DNA of 64,000 nucleotides from Deltaproteobacteria bacterium RIFCSPHIGHO2_02_FULL_44_16 (GTDB lineage Bacteria; UBA10199; 2-02-FULL-44-16). Below, one piece after another: positions 42,193 through 49,341 of the stretch. A program made the position numbers and the translations under genes. Within the stretch, counting starts at the first letter, position 1. Every line of letters begins with the position of its first letter. Under the pieces are notes generated by a model, which made no database searches, was not told the origin of the DNA, and saw nothing but the letters and a program-made list of their open reading frames with translations. Location: assembly GCA_001798185.1 (NCBI GenBank), contig MGRM01000028.1:1-64000 (forward strand). Reading direction: 5' to 3'.

Positions 42193-43138
42193 AAGCAGTG
42201 ATAAAAAGAAGTGCGTAGAGTATCGTTCCCATTCCGAGATGCGACACTCGAACACTCATCGGCAGAGCAAAAAGAACATTGATGATGCCAAGCAACACTT
42301 GAAGCATCATACTGCCAAAAATAAGAAAAAGGAGAATCCTTCCTTTTTTGGTCGGTTTTTTTTGTAACGTGAGAATCACCGTAAGAGTTACCATGATGAA
42401 AATTACGTAAGCCATGATGCGGTGCCAGAAGTGCAGAGCGACAGCTCCTTCAAGCGGTGGAATCCACTCTCCAAAACATTTTGGAAAATCTGGACATGCG
42501 AGACCGGCATGTGACGAAGCGACAAAGCCGCCGAGAATGAGTTGGAGGTAGACGAGAAGAGTGGCACCAATGAACCAAACTGTTTTCGCATTTTCTCTCG
42601 GGGAACGGCTGCTTGCGGTTACGCTCCTCACAGCCTCTGTTTCAGTCGGCGCTTTTATTTCATATGGCATCGACGCGCCTCCCTCAGAGGTCCCCTGCGA
42701 GAAAATCCTCAACAGTTTGGGAACGCCATTACCAACAAGACGCAGTCGCATCCACAAAAGTGTCGTCAAAAAAAGTGTCCCAACGCCGAGATGAATACTG
42801 ACGACATAGGGCGCAAGTGCGGTGAAAATAGCAGCTCCACCGAGACCGGCTTGAATGAGAAGTAAGACAAACGAAAGAATAGCAATTGCCCCAAGTTCTT
42901 TACGATATCGTTTTCGAAAAGCGACAAGAAGAATAGAAAGGGCGCCAGCCCCCACAATGGTCGCAATTATTCGATGTCCCCACTCAAGAAAAATCGGCAA
43001 CTCCATCGGCGGAATAAATTGTCCATGACAGAGTGGCCAATCGGGACAAGCAAGTCCAGAACCCGTGCTCCTTACAAGCGCTCCCCACAGAAAAAGGACA
43101 AAGGTGAGAAGAATGGTTCCTGAAAGAAGTTTTTTCAT
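42155..43138 (-). CDS. ctaA: Heme A synthase (COX15/CtaA), interrupted in frame by a palindromic element
   Basis: This 327-residue enzyme oxidises heme O to heme A for the aa3 oxidase. The two symmetrical halves each keep the paired motif: GSGLACPDWPLCHGQFIP near the N-terminus and HAGLACPDFPKCFGEWIP in the second half. The conserved His residues are also kept (EWGHRII, SIHLGVG, FWHRIMAY, SHLGMG). Residues about 142-186, between the halves, are encoded by a repeat element and have no counterpart in ordinary CtaA. The frame also runs upstream through a 27-base palindrome to 43225, but ATG 43138 (MKKLLSG) is taken as the start. Confidence 0.92.
   Translation of the reverse strand: MKKLLSGTILLTFVLFLWGALVRSTGSGLACPDWPLCHGQFIPPMELPIFLEWGHRIIATIVGAGALSILLVAFRKRYRKELGAIAILSFVLLLIQAGLGGAAIFTALAPYVVSIHLGVGTLFLTTLLWMRLRLVGNGVPKLLRIFSQGTSEGGASMPYEIKAPTETEAVRSVTASSRSPRENAKTVWFIGATLLVYLQLILGGFVASSHAGLACPDFPKCFGEWIPPLEGAVALHFWHRIMAYVIFIMVTLTVILTLQKKPTKKGRILLFLIFGSMMLQVLLGIINVLFALPMSVRVSHLGMGTILYALLFITAYEAQRVRLFESH
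42575..42720. repeat. In-frame GC-rich palindromic element inside ctaA, with inverted host arms
   Basis: The outer arms CCAAACTGTT (42575-42584) and AACAGTTTGG (42711-42720) match exactly; inner arms ATTTTCTC.CGGGGAAC and GTCCCCTGCGAGAAAAT also pair. The centre shares TGCGGTTACGCTCCTC and CTCTGTTTCAGTC with the element at 17840. The insertion keeps the ctaA frame and falls in the linker between its two four-helix halves. Confidence 0.88.
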
Positions 43139-43145
43139 TGAGGCG

Positions 43146-43172
43146 ACCAATAACTGACTGTCAGTTATTGGT
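43146..43172. repeat. Palindrome ACCAATAACTGAC family, copy 3
   Basis: ACCAATAACTGAC, one T, GTCAGTTATTGGT: 27 bases, perfect. It lies between ctaM and ctaA, 8 bases upstream of the ctaA start, where an RNA hairpin would sit over the ribosome-binding region. Confidence 0.92.
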
Positions 43173-43184
43173 AAAGTCTGTTGT

Positions 43185-43610
43185 TCAACCTGAAAGGAGA
43201 TACAACATAATATAAATGATGACACCCGTCACGGACACGTACATCCAGACAGGCCAGAGAATGCGCGTGATGCGAGCGTGTCGATCGAAGTGTCCCTTGA
43301 GAGCGTAAAAAAGTGCAAGTCCAATAAAGGGAATGATAAGGACCGCAAGCGGGATGTGTGTAAAAAGAATGAAATAGTAAATGCTGCGGAGAACACCGGT
43401 GTCAGTATATCGCGTGATCAATTGAACATTGAAATGATAATAAAGATAAAACGTGAGAAAGAGAGAAGAGACAAGAAGTGCAAGAAGCATGAGTTTTCGA
43501 TGAAGTGCGATATTTCCACGTTTGATCGCTATTCTTCCGAAAAAAAGGAGCGTCGCTGCAACGGCATTTAAGCTTGCGTTAAGTGTCGGAATATTTTCAA
43601 GCGAGATCAT
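43185..43610 (-). CDS. ctaM: CtaM-like (DUF420) cytochrome oxidase assembly protein
   Basis: The 141-residue protein has four membrane spans with the DUF420 pattern LNASLNAVAATLLFFGRIAIKR (first half), RKLMLLALLVSSLFLTFYLYYH and a C-terminal RITRILWPVWMYVSVTG. In Bacillus the homologue CtaM is needed for a functional heme-A oxidase. Conserved His residues in the spans are kept. It overlaps sco by four bases and precedes ctaA. Confidence 0.87.
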   Translation of the reverse strand: MISLENIPTLNASLNAVAATLLFFGRIAIKRGNIALHRKLMLLALLVSSLFLTFYLYYHFNVQLITRYTDTGVLRSIYYFILFTHIPLAVLIIPFIGLALFYALKGHFDRHARITRILWPVWMYVSVTGVIIYIMLYLLSG

Positions 43611-44203
43611 TTTTTTGCTGTCACGCGAGAGAGAGCGTGGAAAATATCATTCGGAAGTCTGTCCATCTGAGCAGCATCACTAAAGGAATAGTAATTGAGA
43701 ATATTCAACTGATCGTCAACTAAGACAAAGCGATCGCTATGCGCAAGGGGATCAGCGGGACTTCCAATTTTAAATCCTTCGATCAGAAGTTTTTTGATGT
43801 CATCGCTTTCGCCGGTGAGAAAATGCCAACGGTTGATATCCGCATGAAAGCGCTGTGCGTACTCCGAGAGTATTTGCGGAGTGTCGGTGTGAGGATCAAC
43901 GGTAATAGAGATGAACTGAACTTCTTTCTCTTTAAATTGTTTTTCAAGTTGGCTCATTGCAGTTGAAAGTCGCGGACAAAAATCGGGACAACTCGTGAAA
44001 ATAAAATTGACGACCGAAACTTTTCCTTCGAGTTGCTGAAATGAAAAAGGCTTTGCCGCTGTATCAATGAGAGTAAACGAGGTCAGAGGTGTCGCTTGTT
44101 GTAAGGGAAGGGGCGAAGTTTGAGGAGCATTCCCCCAAAACGCAATGACAGCGACAGTGACGAAAACGCCGAGCAAAAGGAGCGAAAAATTGATTTTAGT
44201 CAT
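43607..44203 (-). CDS. sco: SCO1/SenC copper chaperone
   Basis: This 198-residue membrane-anchored thioredoxin-fold protein delivers copper to the CuA site of oxidase subunit II. An N-terminal membrane anchor (FSLLLLGVFVTVAVIAFW) is followed by the copper ligands CPDFC at about residues 72-76 and the third ligand His in PLAHSDRFVLVD. Length is normal. It is the first gene of the assembly operon, divergent from the oxidase operon. Confidence 0.94.
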   Translation of the reverse strand: MTKINFSLLLLGVFVTVAVIAFWGNAPQTSPLPLQQATPLTSFTLIDTAAKPFSFQQLEGKVSVVNFIFTSCPDFCPRLSTAMSQLEKQFKEKEVQFISITVDPHTDTPQILSEYAQRFHADINRWHFLTGESDDIKKLLIEGFKIGSPADPLAHSDRFVLVDDQLNILNYYSFSDAAQMDRLPNDIFHALSRVTAKK

Positions 44204-44269
44204 AAGTGGTCGCTACCAAAGAGAGGTTTCAGCGTCAATCGGATGTTCTGGAATTTATTTTTAAAATGA

Positions 44270-44357
44270 TGTCATCGCGAGCCCGAAGGGCGTGGCGATC
44301 TCTCGAAAACACTGTCCGTAGGAGATTGCTTCGTCGCTAACGCTTCTCGCAATGACA
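44270..44357. repeat. Dispersed palindromic repeat (TGTCATTGCGAG family), copy B3
   Basis: It starts TGTCATCGCGAGCCCGAAGG and ends CTTCTCGCAATGACA, and is shorter in the middle than the other copies. It sits in the divergent spacer between the sco operon and the oxidase operon, so it neighbours both promoters. No inverted host arms were evident. Confidence 0.85.
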
Positions 44358-44406
44358 TAAGAAGACTCTAGTTGATTTTTTTGGAGGATTGTTTAGGGTC
44401 CGCTCC

Positions 44407-45030
44407 ATGAAAAAATGGTTTCTTCTCACGACCAGTTTCTTTCTCTTAAGTGCCGCCACGGTCCAAGCTGCTGACCTCAAACGCGGCGAATATCTTTTTC
44501 AAGCCTGTACAGCGTGCCATGGCTCAAAGGCTCAGGGGAATAAAGTTTATGGCGCTCCACAACTTGCTGGACAGAAAGCATGGTATCTCTCCCTGCAACT
44601 CAAAAAATTTCAGCAAGGCATACGTGGCGCCCACCACGAAGATGTCTCTGGTTTAAAGATGCGGCCGATGTCGCGATATTTGCGCTCTGACGAAGATATC
44701 GAAAATGTTTCGGAATATATGGCAACGCTTTCTCCGCGTTTACCAGCTCAAACGCTTCAAGGTGGGAATGCTGTCAATGGCAAGGTGGCGTATGGGACGT
44801 GCGCTGCATGTCATGGCATGGATGCAAAAGGGACGGATACCCTGAAAGCCCCGGACCTGACACATTTGAATGACTGGTACATCTTGACGCAAATTCAGAA
44901 TTACAAAACAAAAATTCGTGGCGCTCATCCCCGGGATGCTGAAGGTGCGCAAATGGCGCCCATGGCAATGAGTTTGGCAAATGAACAGATGATCAAGGAT
45001 GTCATTGCGTATATTGAATCACTTCGTTAA
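44407..45030 (+). CDS. Di-heme c-type cytochrome (cytochrome c4/c553-like)
   Basis: The 207-residue periplasmic cytochrome has a Sec signal peptide (FLLTTSFFLLSAATVQA) and two similar domains, each with CxxCH: CTACHGSKAQG and CAACHGMDAKG. Distal Met candidates are in KMRPMSRYL and QMAPMAMSL. It is the first gene of the oxidase operon and probably feeds electrons from alternative complex III to CuA. The ATG at 44407 is chosen; a TTG at 44389 is too near GGAGG. Confidence 0.92.
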   Translation: MKKWFLLTTSFFLLSAATVQAADLKRGEYLFQACTACHGSKAQGNKVYGAPQLAGQKAWYLSLQLKKFQQGIRGAHHEDVSGLKMRPMSRYLRSDEDIENVSEYMATLSPRLPAQTLQGGNAVNGKVAYGTCAACHGMDAKGTDTLKAPDLTHLNDWYILTQIQNYKTKIRGAHPRDAEGAQMAPMAMSLANEQMIKDVIAYIESLR

Positions 45031-45045
45031 CAAGAGGAGTTTTTT

Positions 45046-45156
45046 ATGAGTGAACATGAACACATGGACCCACACGGAGTTGCAAAGATAAGCTTTATTG
45101 CAACAACCATATCGGTTTTTGTTTGTATCGGGATTGTTATCGTTTTTATTTTTTAA
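45046..45156 (+). CDS. Small single-span membrane protein of the oxidase operon
   Basis: This 36-residue protein is MSEHEHMDPHGVAKISFIAT followed by one hydrophobic helix ending IVFIF. AAGAGGAG lies 6 bases before the ATG. It sits between the cytochrome c gene and coxB. Size and topology resemble the small subunit IIa of ba3 oxidases or CcoQ-like helpers, so it may be a minor oxidase subunit. Its sequence is too short to assign firmly. Confidence 0.7.
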   Translation: MSEHEHMDPHGVAKISFIATTISVFVCIGIVIVFIF

Positions 45157-45175
45157 GAAATGAGTGAGCCTTTTC

Positions 45176-45868
45176 ATGATTGAACATTTTCTGCCACAAG
45201 CTTCTTCATTTGCGCATGACGTCGATTCTCTTTTTTCGCTCATTACGTATGTTGCTGGTTTTTGGTTTATCGCAGCCGAGCTTGTTATTTTTTACATGCT
45301 TTTCCGATTTCGTCGCCGGGATGGAGTAAAAGCTCACTATATTGCCGGGACAAAAAAATCAGAGAAGAAATGGCTCAGTCGTCCTCATTATCTCTTTTTA
45401 CTCTGCGATATTGTCCTCATTGTTGGAGCTGTTACGGTATGGGGAAAAATTAAACAGAATACGCTACCACCCGCTGATCTCCAAATTCGCGTTATCGGAC
45501 AGCAGTGGGCATGGACCTTTGTGCACCCTGGAGTTGATGGAAAGCTTGATACTGAAGACGATATCATCACGATTGATGATCTTCATGTGGTGAAAGATAA
45601 AACCTATCATTTTCTTCTGGAATCGAAAGATGTGGTCCACAGTTTTTCAGTTCCGGTTTTTCGTTTAAAACAGGATGCGGTTCCAGGTCGTGTGATTACA
45701 GGATGGTTTCAGCCCATCCTTACAGGAACGTTTGATATTCAGTGCGCTGAAATGTGTGGTATCGGTCATGGACTTATGGGTGCAAGAATCACGATTGAGA
45801 CGGAAGCCGATTACATGGCGTGGATGAAGCAACAACCAAAGACAGGGGCGATCGTCGCTGCAAAATAA
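45176..45868 (+). CDS. coxB: Cytochrome c oxidase subunit II
   Basis: The 230-residue subunit accepts electrons from cytochrome c through the binuclear CuA centre. It has two N-terminal membrane spans, then the cupredoxin domain with VHSFSVPVFRLKQDAVPGR and the CuA ligands in CAEMCGIGHGLM. QQWAWTF is the conserved aromatic electron-entry patch. There is no fused cytochrome c domain, so it is not caa3. The ATG at 45176 was chosen; a GTG four codons upstream is possible. Confidence 0.95.
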   Translation: MIEHFLPQASSFAHDVDSLFSLITYVAGFWFIAAELVIFYMLFRFRRRDGVKAHYIAGTKKSEKKWLSRPHYLFLLCDIVLIVGAVTVWGKIKQNTLPPADLQIRVIGQQWAWTFVHPGVDGKLDTEDDIITIDDLHVVKDKTYHFLLESKDVVHSFSVPVFRLKQDAVPGRVITGWFQPILTGTFDIQCAEMCGIGHGLMGARITIETEADYMAWMKQQPKTGAIVAAK

Positions 45869-45880
45869 AAGGATTTTTCT

Positions 45881-47545
45881 ATGAGTCACACGCATCAAAG
45901 TTTTTGGAGTAAGTATATTTTCTCGACGGATCATAAAGTGATCGGGATGCAATATTTCTTCACCGGTCTTTTTATGGCAATGATTGGAGTTTTCTTTGTT
46001 TATGTCTTTCGCATGCAGCTTGCGTTTCCTGGCCTCTCTATTCCTGGTTGGGGACTTGTCACACCTCATGCCTATAACTCGCTGATTACAAATCACGGAA
46101 CCATCATGATTTTTTGGGTCGCGATGCCTGTGCTGATCGCTGCTTTTGGAAATTATCTCATTCCGCTCATGATCGGGTGTGATGATATGGTATTCCCGAA
46201 AATCAATCGTCTCTCCTATCAGATTTTTTTATTGAGTGCTCTTGTGCTCATCAGTTCCTTTTTCGTTCCAGGTGGTGGTTTTGGTGGCGCATGGACTGCT
46301 TACCCTCCGCTTTCTGCGCATGCGAATTACAACATGACTCCTTTTGGTGCCCCGCTGTGGCTGATTGCAGTCGCGCTTGAGTTTGTCGCTTTTCTCCTTG
46401 GCGGAATTAATTTTGTCACAACGACGATGAATGCACGCGCCAAGGGAATGAAGATGTATGATATCCCTCTCGTTATCTGGATGATTGTGATCGCAAGTCT
46501 TCTCTTTATGGCATCGGTTGGTCCACTGATTGCTGGCGCCATCATGCTTCTCTTTGATCAGCTTCTTGGAACCTCGTTTTATAATGTTCCCGGTGGCGGG
46601 GATCCACTTCTCTGGCAACATCTTTTCTGGTTCTTTGGTCATCCTGAAGTTTATGTTGTGCTGCTTCCAGCGATGGGGATTGTTGCAGAAGTCATCACGA
46701 CGTTTTCGCGCAAAAAACTTTTTGGATATAAAACGATTCTCTATTCCACATTTGTCGTTGGAATCTTAAGTTTCTTTGTCTGGGCGCATCATCAATTTAT
46801 TGCAGGCATTGATCCTCGCATGGCAAATATTTTTGTGGTAACGACCCTCATCATTTCTGTCCCCATTGCGGAAATGATTTTTTGCTATATGGCGACACTT
46901 TGGGGTGGTTCCATTCATTTTACAACGCCTATGCTTTTTGGAATCGCGTTTGTGATGGAGTTTATTATCGGAGGCATCACGGGTCTCTATCTCGGCTCAA
47001 GCGGAACTGATATTTATTTTCACGACACCTATTTTGTATTAGCACATTTTCATTATACCTTTGTTCCGATAGCCGTCATTGCGGTATTTGCGGGGATTTA
47101 CTACTGGTTTCCAAAAATATTTGGCCGCATGATGAATGAAACACTTGGCCACGTTCATTTTTGGGGAACCGTGATTCCGTTTAACTGTATTTTTATTCCC
47201 CTCTTTTTACTTGGAATGGCAGGAGATCATCGTCGTATTTATGACTACACCAACTTTCCAGAACTGAATACTGCGGTGCTTCAACATTGGAGAATTTTTG
47301 CGACCTATTCTCTCTTGATCATGATTCTTTTTCAGATTCCGTTTATTTATAATTTTGTGACAAGTCTTCGTCGTGGAAAAAAGGCAGGGGCTAATCCCTG
47401 GAAGGCAAATACACTTGAATGGGTTGCTCCCTCACCTCCTCCGCATGGAAATTTTGCAACACTCCCTGAAGTGTATCGGGGACCGTATGAATATAGTGTC
47501 GAAGGACGAAAAGAAGATTATTGGCCGCAGAATATTCCGGGATAA
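45881..47545 (+). CDS. coxA: Cytochrome c oxidase subunit I
   Basis: The 554-residue catalytic subunit binds heme a and the heme a3-CuB centre and has about twelve spans. Ligands seen are the His of TNHGTIM, HPEVY (CuB His and cross-linked Tyr, with the D-pathway Glu), WAHHQF and AHFHYTF. The D-pathway entrance DDMVFP is present. The K-pathway position is unusual: where A-family oxidases have VPTGIKIF this one has VPIAEMIF, so both the Thr and Lys are missing. It is preceded by coxB (12-base gap) and followed by a palindrome and coxC. Confidence 0.97.
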   Translation: MSHTHQSFWSKYIFSTDHKVIGMQYFFTGLFMAMIGVFFVYVFRMQLAFPGLSIPGWGLVTPHAYNSLITNHGTIMIFWVAMPVLIAAFGNYLIPLMIGCDDMVFPKINRLSYQIFLLSALVLISSFFVPGGGFGGAWTAYPPLSAHANYNMTPFGAPLWLIAVALEFVAFLLGGINFVTTTMNARAKGMKMYDIPLVIWMIVIASLLFMASVGPLIAGAIMLLFDQLLGTSFYNVPGGGDPLLWQHLFWFFGHPEVYVVLLPAMGIVAEVITTFSRKKLFGYKTILYSTFVVGILSFFVWAHHQFIAGIDPRMANIFVVTTLIISVPIAEMIFCYMATLWGGSIHFTTPMLFGIAFVMEFIIGGITGLYLGSSGTDIYFHDTYFVLAHFHYTFVPIAVIAVFAGIYYWFPKIFGRMMNETLGHVHFWGTVIPFNCIFIPLFLLGMAGDHRRIYDYTNFPELNTAVLQHWRIFATYSLLIMILFQIPFIYNFVTSLRRGKKAGANPWKANTLEWVAPSPPPHGNFATLPEVYRGPYEYSVEGRKEDYWPQNIPG

Positions 47546-47558
47546 TGACCAGGGAGAA

Positions 47559-47589
47559 TTACCAATAACTGACAGTCAGTTATTGGTAA
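47559..47589. repeat. Palindrome TTACCAATAACTGAC family, copy 4
   Basis: This is a 31-base perfect palindrome with central A, between coxA and coxC within the operon. In mRNA it would form a 15-pair hairpin 17 bases before the coxC start, and could affect message stability or subunit ratio. Confidence 0.93.
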
Positions 47590-47606
47590 AGCGAGAGGAG
47601 TCAGCA

Positions 47607-48185
47607 ATGAGTTCGCATGTACCTATAGCAACGACGAGATCAGCGAGTGGCATCCCAACAGCGAGACTTGCTGTTTGGTGGGTGATTGCTTCTGAAATTG
47701 TAATTTTTGGTGGACTCCTTGCCTGCTATCTTCTTTTTCGTTTGCGTCATGAAAGCTGGATGTATGAAGCTGCTCACACCAATACGGTTGCTGGAGCCTT
47801 TAACACTTTTATCCTTTTAACCTCGAGCCTCTTTGTGGTGCTTGCCCATAAAGCCGCTGAAGCGCGCGATACGGTGAGCGCCTATAAATATCTCTGGTAT
47901 ACGATTGGTGGCGGTGGAATTTTTATGATGGTCAAAGCCTATGAATACACGACCGAGATTACGCACGGCTTCACCATGTTCAAGAGTGTTTTTTGGTCTT
48001 TTTATTATACGGCGACCGGACTTCACGGTCTTCACGTTCTTGCAGGCATGCTCATTATGGCAATTATTTCTCGCGATGTGAAAAAAGGGGAGAACCTTCA
48101 CCGCGTTGAAGCGATTGGAATCTATTGGCACTTTGTCGATATCGTCTGGATCTTTCTTTTCCCGTTGCTCTATATCGCGAAGTGA
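47607..48185 (+). CDS. coxC: Cytochrome c oxidase subunit III
   Basis: This 192-residue membrane subunit has five spans. Typical stretches are WWVIASEIVIFGGLLACY, FKSVFWSFYYTATGLHGLHV and YWHFVDIVWIFLFPLLYI. It stabilises subunit I and its proton uptake. The ATG at 47607 (MSSHVPI) has GAGAGGAG upstream. A longer frame read through the palindrome is rejected. A second, diverged subunit III gene follows coxD. Confidence 0.93.
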   Translation: MSSHVPIATTRSASGIPTARLAVWWVIASEIVIFGGLLACYLLFRLRHESWMYEAAHTNTVAGAFNTFILLTSSLFVVLAHKAAEARDTVSAYKYLWYTIGGGGIFMMVKAYEYTTEITHGFTMFKSVFWSFYYTATGLHGLHVLAGMLIMAIISRDVKKGENLHRVEAIGIYWHFVDIVWIFLFPLLYIAK

Positions 48186-48238
48186 ACCAGGGATGAAGGA
48201 TACATCCCTGGTTCATCCTGAGCTTGTCGAAGGATGAA
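48184..48238. repeat. Hairpin plus TCATCCTGAGCTTGTCGAAGGATGA repeat
   Basis: GAACCAGGGATG / CATCCCTGGTTC forms a perfect 12-pair stem with a 7-base loop right at the coxC stop. It overlaps a second inverted repeat, TTCATCCTGAGC to GTCGAAGGATGAA (48212-48238). The latter is a repeat I recall from many environmental bacterial genomes. It occupies the coxC-coxD gap. Confidence 0.8.
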
Positions 48239-48258
48239 TATTTGGGAATGGAGGTTTT

Positions 48259-48564
48259 GTGGCAGCAGGTCATACACATGTAAGTTACACGAAAATTTGG
48301 ATCATCTTGATGGTGCTTTTGTGCGTCAGCATGCTGGGCCCTCTTGTTGGTCTTCCGTGGCTTACGCTTATGACAGCATTTGGGATTGCAGTTGTGAAAG
48401 CTCTTTTTGTCGCAGCTCATTTTATGCATCTCAACATTGAAAAGAAATTTGTTTGGTACATTCTTCTTGTGTGTCTCTCTTTTCTTCTCCTTCTCTTTTT
48501 CTTCGTTGCTCCAGATGTGATGATGGAACAAGGTCGACATTGGCAGATGTTGAAACATGATTAA
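48259..48564 (+). CDS. coxD: Cytochrome c oxidase subunit IV (prokaryotic type)
   Basis: The 101-residue protein has three membrane spans with the bacterial subunit IV pattern TKIWIILMVLLCVSMLGP and KALFVAAHFMHLNIEKKF. It supports assembly of the CuB site. The start is a GTG with GGAGG 6 bases upstream. It overlaps the following subunit III-like gene by 8 bases. Confidence 0.88.
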   Translation: MAAGHTHVSYTKIWIILMVLLCVSMLGPLVGLPWLTLMTAFGIAVVKALFVAAHFMHLNIEKKFVWYILLVCLSFLLLLFFFVAPDVMMEQGRHWQMLKHD

Positions 48565-49114
48565 GCAACAAACCACCATTCTTCCAAGCGCTGCTCTCGG
48601 AATGATCATTTTTATTTTTACGGAAGTGATGCTTTTTGCAGCTTTTATCAGCGCCTATCTTATTGTGAGTGCTGGAGCTCTTGATTGGCCGCCGATCAAT
48701 CAACCTCGCTTGCCTGCGATGGCGACGGGATTTAACACGGTAGTTCTTTTCTTCAGTGGCATCTTTCTTTTTCTTGCATCGCGTTCATTTTCGCGAGGAG
48801 TCGCAGATGAAACGAAAAAGTTTCTCTTTCTGTCGCTCACCGCCGGTCTCTTTTTTGTGCTCTTTCAGGGGGCTGAGTGGGTGAGGCTTATTGGGTATGG
48901 ACTGACGATGACCTCAAGCGTTTATGGAAGTTTCTTTTATCTTCTTATTGGAGCGCATGGCCTTCATGCGGTTGCCGCAATTCTTCTTTTGTGGGTGATG
49001 TATTTCCGTTTTCGAAAAGATCGTTTAACGAGAGAGAGTTTTCTTGCTGCTCAATTTTTTTGGTATTTTGTCGTTGGCGTGTGGCCAATACTCTATGGAC
49101 TCGTTTACTTTTAA
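48557..49114 (+). CDS. Second subunit III-like heme-copper oxidase protein
   Basis: The 185-residue protein has five spans. Family features are FTEVMLFAAFISAYLI, YGSFFYLLIGAHGLHAVAA and AQFFWYFVVGVWPILYGLVYF. It is clearly diverged from the coxC at 47607, so the operon holds two subunit III types. Either both join one enzyme, as seen in some proteobacterial oxidase operons, or one serves another oxidase. It overlaps the small gene that follows by 20 bases. Confidence 0.85.
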   Translation: MIKQQTTILPSAALGMIIFIFTEVMLFAAFISAYLIVSAGALDWPPINQPRLPAMATGFNTVVLFFSGIFLFLASRSFSRGVADETKKFLFLSLTAGLFFVLFQGAEWVRLIGYGLTMTSSVYGSFFYLLIGAHGLHAVAAILLLWVMYFRFRKDRLTRESFLAAQFFWYFVVGVWPILYGLVYF

Positions 49115-49307
49115 AATTTTCTTTATCTTCTTTTTTCTTTTTACATCAGACGCCTTCGCTTGTCCCGTCTGCTTTTCTGCGAAAGGTGACTCGCTTCATG
49201 CTTTTTATCTCAGCACCGTACTCCTCAGTTTTCTTCCCTTAGGAATGATCGGCGGTTTCTTCCTCTGGTATCGTCGACAGATGAAGGAAAATAAAATTTC
49301 AAGTTGA
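49095..49307 (+). CDS. Small membrane protein with CPVC motif, end of oxidase operon
   Basis: The 70-residue protein has an N-terminal hydrophobic segment (signal-like, FFIFFFLFTSDAFA), then CPVCFSAKG, then a second span (TVLLSFLPLGMIGGFFLWY) and a basic tail. Small proteins of this plan occur at the end of oxidase operons; the CxxC on the outer face could carry copper or redox cargo. The start at 49095 overlaps the upstream gene. It is not formally characterised. Confidence 0.68.
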   Translation: MDSFTFKIFFIFFFLFTSDAFACPVCFSAKGDSLHAFYLSTVLLSFLPLGMIGGFFLWYRRQMKENKISS

Positions 49308-49332
49308 CAGTTATTATTAAAATATAATAATA
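49304..49332 (+). promoter_or_regulatory. Promoter with embedded inverted repeat for the AbiE-type module
   Basis: A perfect TTGACA (49304-49309) is followed after 16 bases by AATAAT (49326-49331), 10 bases before the ATG at 49342. Between and over the -10 lie inverted arms TATTATT (49312-49318) and AATAATA (49326-49332). AbiEi proteins repress their own promoters by binding inverted repeats, which fits this arrangement. Confidence 0.6.
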
Positions 49333-49341
49333 TCTGTCTAC

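Noticed and set aside
43139-43225. Longer ctaA frame through the palindrome
   Set aside because: It overlaps ctaM and consists of repeat-derived sequence; ATG 43138 fits the family start.
34756-44357. Inverted host arms around repeat copies B2 and B3
   Set aside because: Flanks were compared and show no convincing complementarity, so the arm phenomenon is not claimed for these copies.
47373-47606. Longer coxC frame overlapping the end of coxA
   Set aside because: It reads in another frame through coxA and then through the palindrome (PITDSQLLV); ATG 47607 has its own ribosome site.
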